Source: JAJDUF01 sp965238265 (lineage in GTDB: Bacteria; Chloroflexota; UBA11872; UBA12225; JAJDUF01). From it: a stretch of DNA of 64,000 nucleotides. Below, piece after piece: positions 40,148 through 48,290 of the stretch. How positions within the stretch are numbered: the first letter of the stretch is position 1; each line of letters opens with the position of its first letter. A program made the position numbers and the translations under genes. The stretch covers positions 2,170,001-2,234,000 of the forward strand of contig OZ250185.1 in NCBI GenBank assembly GCA_965238265.1, written 5' to 3'. Under the pieces are notes generated by a model. The model had not been told where the DNA came from, searched no databases, and was given only the letters and a program-made list of their open reading frames with translations.

Positions 40148-42108
40148 GCGCCCTGAACGTCAGCAGCTTCATCTGGGGCATTGCCGACGACGTGCTGCGC
40201 GATGTGTACGTGCGCGGCAAGTACCGCGACGTCATCCTGCCCATGACCGTCATCCGACGCCTGGACGCGGTGCTTGAGCCGACCAAGGAAGACGTGCTCC
40301 GCATGAAGGAGCGGCTCGACCAGGCCGGGATCACCAATCAGGACGCCGCCCTGCGCCAGGCCGCCGGCGAGGCCTTCTACAACACGTCGCCCTTCCGCCT
40401 CCGCGATCTGACCGCCAAGACCAAGCAGCAGCAGCTGCGCGCCGACTTCGAGACCTACCTCTATGGCTTCTCGCCCAACGTCCTGGAAGTCCTCGACAAG
40501 TTCAAGTTCCATCACCAGATTCCCACGCTGGTCGAAGCGGACGCGCTGGGCTTCCTGGTGGAGAAGTTTCTGGACAGCTCGATCAACCTCAGCCCCCGGC
40601 CCGTGCTGAACGGAGACGGCTCCGTGCGTCTCGCGGGCCTGGACAACCACGGGATGGGCACGGTCTTCGAGGAACTGATCCGCCGCTTCAACGAGGAAAA
40701 CAACGAGGAGGCCGGCGAGCACTTCACCCCGCGGGACGTGGTGCAGCTCATGGCGCGCCTGGTCTTCCTGCCGGTGGCCGATCAGGTCACGTCCGGCACC
40801 TACCTGGTCTATGACGGCGCCTGCGGCACCGGCGGCATGCTGACCGTCGCGGAGGAGACGCTGACGCAACTGGCCGCCGATCGCGGCAAGGAGGTAGCGG
40901 TCCACCTCTACGGCCAGGAGGTGAACCCGGAGACCTACGCCATCAGCAAGGCCGACCTCATCCTCAAGGGAGAAGGCACCGAAGCGGACAACATGCAGTA
41001 CGGCTCCACCCTCTCCGCCGACGCCTTCCCCGCCCGCGAGTTCGACTTCATGCTCTCCAATCCGCCCTACGGGAAGAGCTGGAAGAGCGACCTGGAGCGC
41101 ATGGGCGGCAAGTCCGGCCTCACGGACCCGCGCTTCGTCGTGGAGCACGACGGCGACCCGGAGCACTCCCTCATCACCCGCTCCAGCGACGGCCAGATGA
41201 TGTTCTTGGCCAACATGTTGAGCAAGATGAAGCGGGACACGCAGATGGGCAGCCGCATCGCCGAGGTGCATAATGGCAGCTCCCTCTTCACCGGCGACGC
41301 CGGGCAGGGCGAGAGCAACATCCGCCGCTGGATCATCGAGAACGACTGGCTGGAAGCCATCGTCGCCCTGCCGCTCAACATGTTCTACAACACCGGCATC
41401 GCCACCTACATCTGGGTGCTCAGCAACCGCAAGCCGGCGCACCGCCGGGGCAAGGTGCAGCTCATCGACGCCACCCAGTGGTTCCAGCCGCTGCGCAAGA
41501 ACCTGGGCGCGAAGAACTGCGAGCTGTCGGCCCCGGACATCCGGCGCATCTGCGACGCCTTCCTGGCCTTCCAGGAGACGGAGCAGTCGAAGATCTTTCC
41601 GAACGAGGCGTTCGGCTACTGGAAGGTCACCGTCGAGCGGCCGCTGCGGCTGGAAGGCGTCGACCCCGAACGGGCCTACAAAGCCAAGGAGATCAAGGCC
41701 CTGAAGAGCGAGGCCGAGCGCTCGGAGACCGCGCCGCCGGTCATCAAGAAGGTCCACAAGCGAGGCGTGGAGGCGGACCCGCTGCGCGGCCTGTTCCCGG
41801 CCACCGTCGGCGGCAGACGCGCCGTGGTCGAATACGAGCCGGACTCCGAGCTGCGCGACACCGAGCAGATACCGCTCATCGAAGAGGGAGCCATAGAAGC
41901 CTTCATCCGCCGCGAGGTGCTGCCCTACGCGCCCGACGCCTGGTATGTCCCGTCACGCGTCAAGATCGGCTACGAGATCAGCTTCACGCGGTACTTCCAC
42001 AAGCCGCAACCGCTGCGGTCGCTGGAGGCGATAAGGGCCGACATCATGGCAATGGAAGCTGAGACGGACGGGTTGTTGGCCGATATTGTTGGATCCCAAC
42101 AACGATAG
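40144..42108 (+). CDS. hsdM: Type I restriction-modification DNA methyltransferase subunit
   Basis: 654 aa. The N-terminal helical HsdM domain (SSFIWGIADDVLRDVYVRGKYRDVILPMTVIRRLD) is followed by the N6-adenine methylase: HFTPRDVVQLMARL, SAM motif I YDGACGTGGML and catalytic motif IV SNPPYGKSW (about residue 308). It modifies adenine in the target set by HsdS and is also needed for cleavage. It starts with GTG inside the stop of the XRE gene. High G+C and strong codon bias match hsdR, unlike the two genes that follow. Confidence 0.95.
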   Translation: MSALNVSSFIWGIADDVLRDVYVRGKYRDVILPMTVIRRLDAVLEPTKEDVLRMKERLDQAGITNQDAALRQAAGEAFYNTSPFRLRDLTAKTKQQQLRADFETYLYGFSPNVLEVLDKFKFHHQIPTLVEADALGFLVEKFLDSSINLSPRPVLNGDGSVRLAGLDNHGMGTVFEELIRRFNEENNEEAGEHFTPRDVVQLMARLVFLPVADQVTSGTYLVYDGACGTGGMLTVAEETLTQLAADRGKEVAVHLYGQEVNPETYAISKADLILKGEGTEADNMQYGSTLSADAFPAREFDFMLSNPPYGKSWKSDLERMGGKSGLTDPRFVVEHDGDPEHSLITRSSDGQMMFLANMLSKMKRDTQMGSRIAEVHNGSSLFTGDAGQGESNIRRWIIENDWLEAIVALPLNMFYNTGIATYIWVLSNRKPAHRRGKVQLIDATQWFQPLRKNLGAKNCELSAPDIRRICDAFLAFQETEQSKIFPNEAFGYWKVTVERPLRLEGVDPERAYKAKEIKALKSEAERSETAPPVIKKVHKRGVEADPLRGLFPATVGGRRAVVEYEPDSELRDTEQIPLIEEGAIEAFIRREVLPYAPDAWYVPSRVKIGYEISFTRYFHKPQPLRSLEAIRADIMAMEAETDGLLADIVGSQQR

Positions 42109-42160
42109 TCTATGATGTCGTGCCGCCACTATTGGTGGGGTTGAGCCTACGGTACCTTAG

Positions 42161-42649
42161 ATGGAGTCAATCACGTCGAGTGCGGTCGCTGGTTTGATTG
42201 CAGCTCTGGCGGCTACAGCCATTTTGGGCCTAACAGCATATGTTCGCCATTGGTTGGCTAAGCGTCGTGACGTGAGATACATTCGCGACTTGTTCATTGA
42301 AGGGCGAAGACGTGTGATGGACGCTAAGGATACTTTCCACGAAGATATGGATGCAAGATCGTCGGCAGGCAGTCTCCGAGCCGCACAGTACAACAACTTG
42401 CTAAAGCGAGTTGGCGTTGCTCTCGATCTATGGACGGTTAACTTGACCCATGCCCAAAGGAAGGACATATACGACGCCTTGGACTGGTACCACACAGACG
42501 ACTTGCCAGCCCTCAAGCGGGACGGTAAGGCCGTGTATGTGGAACTTCCTTATGGAAAGTGGCCTACACTCGAGATGTCTTTGGAAGCCGCTAGAGAGAC
42601 ATTCGAGCGGCTTCAATCCATCAAATGGCTGAAACTCGAAGTTGAATAG
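42161..42649 (+). CDS. Small membrane-anchored protein between hsdM and hsdS, unknown
   Basis: 162 aa. One N-terminal transmembrane helix (SAVAGLIAALAATAILGLTAYV) is followed by a cytoplasmic helical domain with WYHTDDLPALKRDGKAVYVELPYGKWPTLEMSLEAA. It is lower in G+C than hsdM and hsdR and ends 11 bp before hsdS, so it is co-transcribed. No family recognised. A membrane-tethered accessory gene inside a type I operon is unusual and could be a separate effector or a transferred passenger. Confidence 0.65.
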   Translation: MESITSSAVAGLIAALAATAILGLTAYVRHWLAKRRDVRYIRDLFIEGRRRVMDAKDTFHEDMDARSSAGSLRAAQYNNLLKRVGVALDLWTVNLTHAQRKDIYDALDWYHTDDLPALKRDGKAVYVELPYGKWPTLEMSLEAARETFERLQSIKWLKLEVE

Positions 42650-42660
42650 ATTATTGCATC

Positions 42661-44079
42661 ATGGCGACTAACTTGCGTCCCTACCCCGCCTACAAGCCGT
42701 CCGGCATCGAGTGGCTCGGTGATGTACCGGCGCATTGGGAGCAGCGTCGGCTTCGTACAGTTGCGGATATGCGGGTCAGTAACGTGGATAAGCACACGAG
42801 GGATCATGAGTTATCCGTGCGGTTGTGCAACTATACCGATGTATACAAGAACGAACGTATTTGCCTTTCGATGCCGTTTATGAGTGCTACGGCGTCGCGG
42901 GAGGAAATTGAACGATTTCGGCTACAGGAAGGTGATGTGCTCATCACTAAAGACTCCGAGGTCTGGGACGATATAGGGGTTCCTGCTCTGGTAACCGAAG
43001 CGGATGGTGATCTTATATCCGGTTACCATTTGGCGCTGCTGCGACCGTTCAAGGGGACGCTGGGAGCATATCTGGCTCGACTTCTGGAAAGTAAACCAGT
43101 TGCATACCAGTTCCACATTGCGGCCAAGGGTGTGACGCGATACGGGCTCACCCACTCGGGCATCCAATCGGTTCAGCTACCTCTCCCACCTTTCGCCGAG
43201 CAGGCCGCCATCGTCCGTTACTTGGACCACATGAACCGGTGCAGTCGGCGGTATGTGAGTGCGAAGCGGAAGCTCGTCGCGCTGCTGGCGGAGGAGCGGC
43301 AGGCCGTCGTCAATCACGCCGTCACCCGGGGCCTCGACCCCAGCGTCCGCCTCAAGCCCTCCGGTGTGGAGTGGCTGGGGCACGTGCCGGAGCATTGGGA
43401 GGTGCGGCGGCTTCGGACTGTTTCCGAAATGCGTGTCAGCAACGTGGATAAGCACACCAAGGAGGGAGAATGCCCCGTTCGGCTCTGCAACTACGTCGAT
43501 GTCTACAAGAACGACCGTATTACTCTGGCTATGCCTTTCATGAGAGCAACGGCCTCGCAGAACGAAATCGAAAGATTCCGGTTAGAGCAAGATGATGTGC
43601 TCATTACAAAGGACTCCGAAACTTGGGACGATATTGGGGTCCCGGCTCTGGTAACCGAGTCGGCCGATGACCTTCTCTCTGGTTACCATTTGGCCGTACT
43701 GCGACCCTTCAAGGAAACACTAGGAACATTCTTGGCCCGAACTCTTGAGAGTAAGGCGGTTGCCTATCAGTTTCACGTAAGAGCGAACGGCGTGACGCGA
43801 TACGGCCTAACTCACAACGGCATCCAGTCGGTGCAGATTCCCCTCCCACCCCTGGCGGAGCAGGTCGCCATAGTCCAATATCTTGACAGAGCCAGCGCCG
43901 ACATTGACGCTGCCATCGCCCGCGCCCGCCGACAGATCGAGCTGGTCGAGGAGTACCGCACAAGGCTTATTGCCGACGTGGTGACCGGCAAGCTGGACGT
44001 GCGAGAGGCGGACGCGGGGCTGTCGGATGAAGCCGCCAACTCAGAAGCTCACGCTTTGCATCAGGAGGTTACGGCATGA
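42661..44079 (+). CDS. hsdS: Type I restriction-modification specificity subunit with duplicated target domains
   Basis: 472 aa. Two target-recognition domains, residues 12-190 and about 232-420, each begin KPSGxEWLGxVPxHWExRRLRT and run through VRLCNYxDVYKNxRI, DVLITKDSExWDDIGVPALVTE, GYHLAxLRPFK and VTRYGLTHxGIQSVQxPLPP. They are about three-quarters identical by eye. A conserved helix (LLAEERQAVVNHAVTRGLDP) separates them, and the second helix ends VVTGKLDVREA. Since each domain reads one half-site, near-identical domains predict a palindromic bipartite target. Ordinary HsdS has two unlike domains. A+T content is higher than in hsdM. Confidence 0.93.
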   Translation: MATNLRPYPAYKPSGIEWLGDVPAHWEQRRLRTVADMRVSNVDKHTRDHELSVRLCNYTDVYKNERICLSMPFMSATASREEIERFRLQEGDVLITKDSEVWDDIGVPALVTEADGDLISGYHLALLRPFKGTLGAYLARLLESKPVAYQFHIAAKGVTRYGLTHSGIQSVQLPLPPFAEQAAIVRYLDHMNRCSRRYVSAKRKLVALLAEERQAVVNHAVTRGLDPSVRLKPSGVEWLGHVPEHWEVRRLRTVSEMRVSNVDKHTKEGECPVRLCNYVDVYKNDRITLAMPFMRATASQNEIERFRLEQDDVLITKDSETWDDIGVPALVTESADDLLSGYHLAVLRPFKETLGTFLARTLESKAVAYQFHVRANGVTRYGLTHNGIQSVQIPLPPLAEQVAIVQYLDRASADIDAAIARARRQIELVEEYRTRLIADVVTGKLDVREADAGLSDEAANSEAHALHQEVTA

Positions 44080-44090
44080 CCGCCGTCTCC

Positions 44091-44130
44091 TTGACAATGC
44101 TCACAGGTGTAACTACTATCTAGTAGTTAC
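44091..44130 (+). promoter_or_regulatory. brnTA promoter with perfect palindromic operator
   Basis: -35 TTGACA (44091-44096), 17-bp spacer, -10 TACTAT (44114-44119). Overlapping the -10 is a perfect inverted repeat, GTAACTACTA and TAGTAGTTAC around TC (44109-44130). Antitoxin autorepression of brnTA is known, which fits this operator. Confidence 0.8.
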
Positions 44131-44145
44131 AGGCAGGTCAACTCG

Positions 44146-44436
44146 TTGCCTTGGACATGGGACACGGAAAAGAACGAGGCGAACCGGAGGATACATCACC
44201 TCAGCTTCGAGGTCGCATCCCTGGCATTCGATGACCCTCTGTCGGCAACTATCGAAGACCCTTATCCGTACGAACGTCGGTGGAGAACGATGGGGATGGT
44301 GGGATCGACGGTCTTGATGATCGTACACACCTGGCCCGAAGTGGACCCTGCAGCCGGCGAAGAGTTGGGCCGCATAATCAGCGCCCGGAAAGCAACCAGC
44401 CATGAAAGGAAGGCCTATGAGGAAGGACGTCTCTGA
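44146..44436 (+). CDS. brnT: BrnT-family toxin
   Basis: 96-aa RelE-fold ribonuclease toxin. The family signature WDTEKNEANRRIHHLSFEVASLAFDD opens the protein and GRIISARKATSHERKAYEEG closes it. The latter contains the Arg and Glu residues associated with the active site. The start is TTG at 44146, 20 nt after the predicted transcription start, with only a weak ribosome-binding site. It is encoded upstream of and overlaps its antitoxin, the normal brnT-brnA order. This pair has its own operator inside the restriction operon. Confidence 0.85.
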   Translation: MPWTWDTEKNEANRRIHHLSFEVASLAFDDPLSATIEDPYPYERRWRTMGMVGSTVLMIVHTWPEVDPAAGEELGRIISARKATSHERKAYEEGRL

Positions 44437-44710
44437 GCTTCCAGCCGACATGCAAGCTGAGATTCGGGCCTTGGCCGACAAGCCCGACGACCAGATCAAC
44501 ACTGACGACATATCTGAGATTCTCGACTGGTCGGATGCAAAGCGGGGCCTGTTCTACCGGCCCGTGAAGCAGCAGATCACATTGCGTCTTGACGCCGACG
44601 TGGTGGCCTGGTTCAAGACCCGGGCCCAGGGAGGCCGGGGCTACCAGACGGACATCAACCGAGCCCTCCGCGAACATGTGCAGCGCCGCGAAAGCGAGGT
44701 GACGGCATGA
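44402..44710 (+). CDS. brnA: BrnA-family antitoxin
   Basis: 102 aa. An N-terminal segment with negative charge (ADKPDDQINTDDISEILDW) neutralises BrnT, and a C-terminal ribbon-helix-helix (VKQQITLRLDADVVAWFKTRAQGGRGYQTDINRALREHV) binds DNA. It overlaps brnT by 35 nt and its stop overlaps the next start (ATGA). Its likely operator is the palindrome at 44109-44130. Confidence 0.88.
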   Translation: MKGRPMRKDVSELPADMQAEIRALADKPDDQINTDDISEILDWSDAKRGLFYRPVKQQITLRLDADVVAWFKTRAQGGRGYQTDINRALREHVQRRESEVTA

Positions 44711-44955
44711 CGGACTGGAGCAAGTGCCCGGCGGTCGAAAGCGTGCCCGGCAGGGTTAGCGGGGCCTGGGTGTTCACCGGCAGCAGGCTGCCCGTGTCGA
44801 GCCTCTTCGGCAACCTCGCGGAGGGCGCGACGGTACACGATTTCATTGAGTGGTTCGGTGGGGTCGACGAAGCGCAGGTGCGGGAGGTCTTGGAATTCGT
44901 GGTGCAAGACCTTGACGCCAAGGTCGCTAAGGTCTCGCATGCGAATCCTGTTTGA
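44707..44955 (+). CDS. DUF433 domain antitoxin-like protein
   Basis: 82 aa. VSGAWVFTGSRLPVSSLFGNLAEGATVHDFIEWFGGVDEAQVREVLEFV is the DUF433 core, a small helix-turn-helix domain found as the antitoxin-like partner of DUF5615 PIN-like proteins. It overlaps brnA by 4 nt and the next gene by 17 nt. The sequence around its start (GAGGTGACGGCATGAC) is nearly repeated at the hsdS end (GAGGTTACGGCATGAC, 44065-44080), which suggests brnTA was inserted between them. Confidence 0.85.
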   Translation: MTDWSKCPAVESVPGRVSGAWVFTGSRLPVSSLFGNLAEGATVHDFIEWFGGVDEAQVREVLEFVVQDLDAKVAKVSHANPV

Positions 44956-45274
44956 CCACAATACGCCTCGGCTGCTTCGACGCCACCTCGTCGGTCATGA
45001 CGTCGATGTGGCGGAGGAACGCGGGTGGGCAGCGCTGGGCAATGGCGAGTTGCTGGACAGGGCTGAGGATGCAGGGTATGAAGTCGTGATCACCGCAGAT
45101 AAGAACATTCCGCACCAGCAGAACCTGGGACGCCGAAACTTGGCATTGATCGCTCTCAGCGCGAACCGGTGGCCTCTCATTGAGCCAAGGATTGGAGATA
45201 TCCGCGCCGCTCTCGAGGACATCCAGCCCGGTGAATTGAGGGAAGTCATCATCCCGATGAGAGGTGAGAGATAG
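44939..45274 (+). CDS. DUF5615 PIN-like toxin candidate
   Basis: 111 aa starting at the ATG at 44939 (MRILFDHNTPRLLRRHL). Acidic residues typical of the PIN-like fold appear in LFDHNTP and VITADKNIPHQQN, with ALSANRWPLIEP near the end. Such proteins are predicted metal-dependent RNases paired with DUF433 proteins. It ends overlapping the hsdR start, so the pair is embedded in the restriction operon. The open frame extends upstream to 44846, but that part is not conserved. Confidence 0.8.
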   Translation: MRILFDHNTPRLLRRHLVGHDVDVAEERGWAALGNGELLDRAEDAGYEVVITADKNIPHQQNLGRRNLALIALSANRWPLIEPRIGDIRAALEDIQPGELREVIIPMRGER

Positions 45275-48200
45275 TGTGACCACGGACACCAGCGAGAAGG
45301 GACTCGAGCGCCTCATCTGCGCGGCGTTGACGGGCGCGCCCTGCGACCCGGCGCAGGGCGGCGTGGTGCGCGAGCGGCCGGCCGGCTACGGCGTCGGCTG
45401 GATTTCGGGAGACCCCCCTAACTACGACCGTGAGTACTGCGTGGACTTGGCCCAGCTCTCCGCCTTCCTCCGCGCCACCCAGCCTGCCGTCGCCGAATCG
45501 CTGGACCTTGACCGAGCCAGCCCCACGCGGCGCAAGTTCCTGGCCCGGTTACAAAGGGAAGTCACCAAGCGCGGGACCATCGACGTGCTCCGCAATGGCG
45601 TCAAGCACGGGCCACACCAGATCGACCTGCTCTACGGCACTCCGTCGGCGGGGAACGAGAGGGCCAAGGGCCTCTACGGGCAAAACCGCTTCAGCGTGAC
45701 ACGGCAGCTCCGGTACAGCCAAGACCAGACCCAGCTTGCCTTGGACCTGTGCCTGTTCGTCAACGGCCTGCCCGTCGCCACCTTCGAGTTGAAGAACAGC
45801 CTTACGAAGCAGACGGTGGACGACGCCGTCGAGCAGTACAAGCGGGACCGCAACCCCAGAGAGAAGCTCTTCGAGCTTGGCCGCTGCCTGGCCCACTTCG
45901 CCGTCGACGACCACGAGGTGCAGTTCTGCACTCACCTTCGAGGAAAGGAATCCTGGTTCCTGCCCTTCAACAAGGGGTGGAACGACGGCGCGGGCAATCC
46001 GCCCAACCCCAACGGCCTCAAGACCGACTACCTGTGGAAGCAGGTCCTCACCCGCGATGGGCTGACGGACATCATCGAAAACTACGCGCAGGTCGTGGAG
46101 ACGAGGGACGAGAAGACGGGCCGCAAGAAGCGGGAGCAGCTATGGCCCCGCTACCACCAGTTGGACGTGGTGCGCGAGCTGCTGGCCGACGCGTCCAATA
46201 GGGGAGTCGGCCCCAAGTATCTGATTCAGCACTCGGCGGGCAGCGGCAAGTCCAACTCCATCGCATGGCTGGCCCACCAGCTCATCGGGCTGGAGCGGGA
46301 AGGTGGAGCGCTCTTCGATTCGGTGGTCGTCGTCACGGACCGGAAGATCCTGGACAGGCAGATACGGGACACCATCAAGCAGTTCGCCCAAGTCGGCTCC
46401 GTGGTGGGCCACGCCGAAAGTTCAGGCCACCTCCGCACGTTGCTCCAGGAGGGCAAGCGGATCGTCATCACCACGGTCCAGAAGTTCCCGTTCATCCTCG
46501 ACGCCATCGGCGACGATCATCGCGGGCGCAAGTTCGCCATCATCATCGACGAGGCCCACTCGAGCCAGGGCGGGCGAACGTCAGCTTCCGTGTCCCGGGC
46601 GCTGGGAGAAGCCGGTGCAGAGGACGAAGAGGAGACCGCCGAGGACAAGATCAACCGGCTTATGGAGAGCAGGAAGCTGCTGCCCAACGCCAGCTACTTC
46701 GCCTTCACCGCCACCCCCAAGAACAAGACCCTGGAGATATTCGGCAAGCCCGTTCCCGAAGGTGGGAACACCAGGCACGTGCCCTTCCACTCGTACACCA
46801 TGAAGCAGGCAATCCAGGAAGGGTTCATCATCGATGTGCTTGCTCACTACACGCCGGTGGACAGCTACCACCGGCTGGTCAAGACGGTGGAAAGCGACCC
46901 GGAGTTCGACATCAAGCGGGCCGGGAAGAAGCTGCGCCGCTACGTGGAGGACAACGACCACGCGATCAGGCTCAAGGCGGAGATCATTGTGGACCACTTC
47001 CACGAGCAGGTGGCCGGGTTGCAGAAGATCGGCGGGCAGGCGCGGGCCATGGTGGTCACGAGCAGCATTCAGCGTGCCGTCAGCTACTACTACGCCATCC
47101 GAGACTACTTGGCGGAGCGCAAGAGTCCCTACCGGGCCATCGTCGCCTTCTCCGGCGAGCACGAGTACGGCGGCGCGAAGGTCACGGAAGCGTCCCTCAA
47201 CGGCTTCTCCTCTAACCTGATCGCGGACAGGATTCAGGAGGACCCGTACCGCTTCCTGGTCTGCGCCGACAAGTTCCAGACCGGCTACGACGAGCCGCTG
47301 CTGCACACGATGTACGTAGACAAGATCCTGTCCGGCGTCAAGGCGGTGCAAACGCTGTCGCGCCTCAACCGGGCGCACCCCAAGAAGCACGACGCCTTCG
47401 TGCTGGACTTCGCCAACAACGCCGACACGATCCAGGACGCCTTTTCCGACTACTACCGCACCACGGTCCTTGCCGAGGAGACCGACCCCGACAGGCTGCA
47501 CGACCTCAAGGCGGCCCTCGACAGCTACCAGGTCTACGGCGAGGCGCAGGTGGATGAGTTGGTGGACCTCTACCTCTCAGGGGCCGACCGCGACCGGCTC
47601 GACCCGATTCTGGACGCCTGCGTAGCAGCCTACCGGGAGCAGTTGGATGAAGACGGCCAGGTGGACTTCAAGGGCGAGTCGAAGGCGTTCCTCCGGGCGT
47701 ACGGGTTCCTGGCCGCCATCCTGCCCTACACCAACGCCGAGTGGGAGAAGCTCTCCATCTTCCTGAACTTCCTCGTTCCCAAGCTGCCCGCCCCTATCGA
47801 GGACGACCTGTCCAAGGGAATTCTCGAAGCCATCGACATGGACAGCTACCGGGTGGAGAAGCAGGCGGTACAGGACATCCAGCTTCCCGACACGGACGCG
47901 GAGATCGATCCCGTGTCCACCGACGGCGGCGGGCAGAAGCCGGAACCGGAGCTGGACAGGCTTTCCAATATCATCAGCGACTTCAACGACCGGTTCGGCG
48001 CCATCGAGTGGAAGGACCAGGACAAGATCGAGAAGGTGATCGCCGAAGAGCTGCCCGCGAAGGTTGCCGCGGACAGGGCGTACCGGAACGCGATGGTCAA
48101 CTCTGACCAGCAGAACGCGCGGATCGAGCACGACAAGGCCCTGGGACGCGCCATGACCGAGCTTCTCGCAGACCACACCGAGTTGTTCAAGCAGTTCAGC

Positions 48201-48290
48201 GACAACGAATCGTTCCGCCAGTGGCTCTCTGAAATGGTCTTCGCCGCCACCTTCGTTGGAGCAGCCACTGCCGCCCCGACGCAGCAATAG
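45264..48290 (+). CDS. hsdR: Type I restriction endonuclease subunit R
   Basis: 1008-aa motor and nuclease subunit. The N-terminal nuclease has VNGLPVATFELKN (the ExK of PD-(D/E)xK, about residue 178). The helicase core has Walker A SAGSGKSNSIAWL (about 323), VVTDRKILDRQI, DEAH in IIDEAHSSQGG (about 428), TATP and QTLSRLNRAHPKK. It translocates DNA and cuts far from unmethylated sites. The GTG at 45264 overlaps the previous gene. The GTG at 45276, with GGTGAG before it, is an equal alternative. Composition matches hsdM. Confidence 0.95.
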   Translation: MRDSVTTDTSEKGLERLICAALTGAPCDPAQGGVVRERPAGYGVGWISGDPPNYDREYCVDLAQLSAFLRATQPAVAESLDLDRASPTRRKFLARLQREVTKRGTIDVLRNGVKHGPHQIDLLYGTPSAGNERAKGLYGQNRFSVTRQLRYSQDQTQLALDLCLFVNGLPVATFELKNSLTKQTVDDAVEQYKRDRNPREKLFELGRCLAHFAVDDHEVQFCTHLRGKESWFLPFNKGWNDGAGNPPNPNGLKTDYLWKQVLTRDGLTDIIENYAQVVETRDEKTGRKKREQLWPRYHQLDVVRELLADASNRGVGPKYLIQHSAGSGKSNSIAWLAHQLIGLEREGGALFDSVVVVTDRKILDRQIRDTIKQFAQVGSVVGHAESSGHLRTLLQEGKRIVITTVQKFPFILDAIGDDHRGRKFAIIIDEAHSSQGGRTSASVSRALGEAGAEDEEETAEDKINRLMESRKLLPNASYFAFTATPKNKTLEIFGKPVPEGGNTRHVPFHSYTMKQAIQEGFIIDVLAHYTPVDSYHRLVKTVESDPEFDIKRAGKKLRRYVEDNDHAIRLKAEIIVDHFHEQVAGLQKIGGQARAMVVTSSIQRAVSYYYAIRDYLAERKSPYRAIVAFSGEHEYGGAKVTEASLNGFSSNLIADRIQEDPYRFLVCADKFQTGYDEPLLHTMYVDKILSGVKAVQTLSRLNRAHPKKHDAFVLDFANNADTIQDAFSDYYRTTVLAEETDPDRLHDLKAALDSYQVYGEAQVDELVDLYLSGADRDRLDPILDACVAAYREQLDEDGQVDFKGESKAFLRAYGFLAAILPYTNAEWEKLSIFLNFLVPKLPAPIEDDLSKGILEAIDMDSYRVEKQAVQDIQLPDTDAEIDPVSTDGGGQKPEPELDRLSNIISDFNDRFGAIEWKDQDKIEKVIAEELPAKVAADRAYRNAMVNSDQQNARIEHDKALGRAMTELLADHTELFKQFSDNESFRQWLSEMVFAATFVGAATAAPTQQ

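Noticed and set aside
40123..41757. 544-aa open frame on the minus strand
   Set aside because: It is fully antisense to hsdM, whose motifs and codon use are convincing. The translation is a low-complexity shadow typical of high-G+C genes.
42700..43870. Internal direct repeat in hsdS as an assembly duplication
   Set aside because: The two halves differ at many positions in a protein-like manner, and HsdS naturally has two domains, so this is a biological duplication rather than an artefact.
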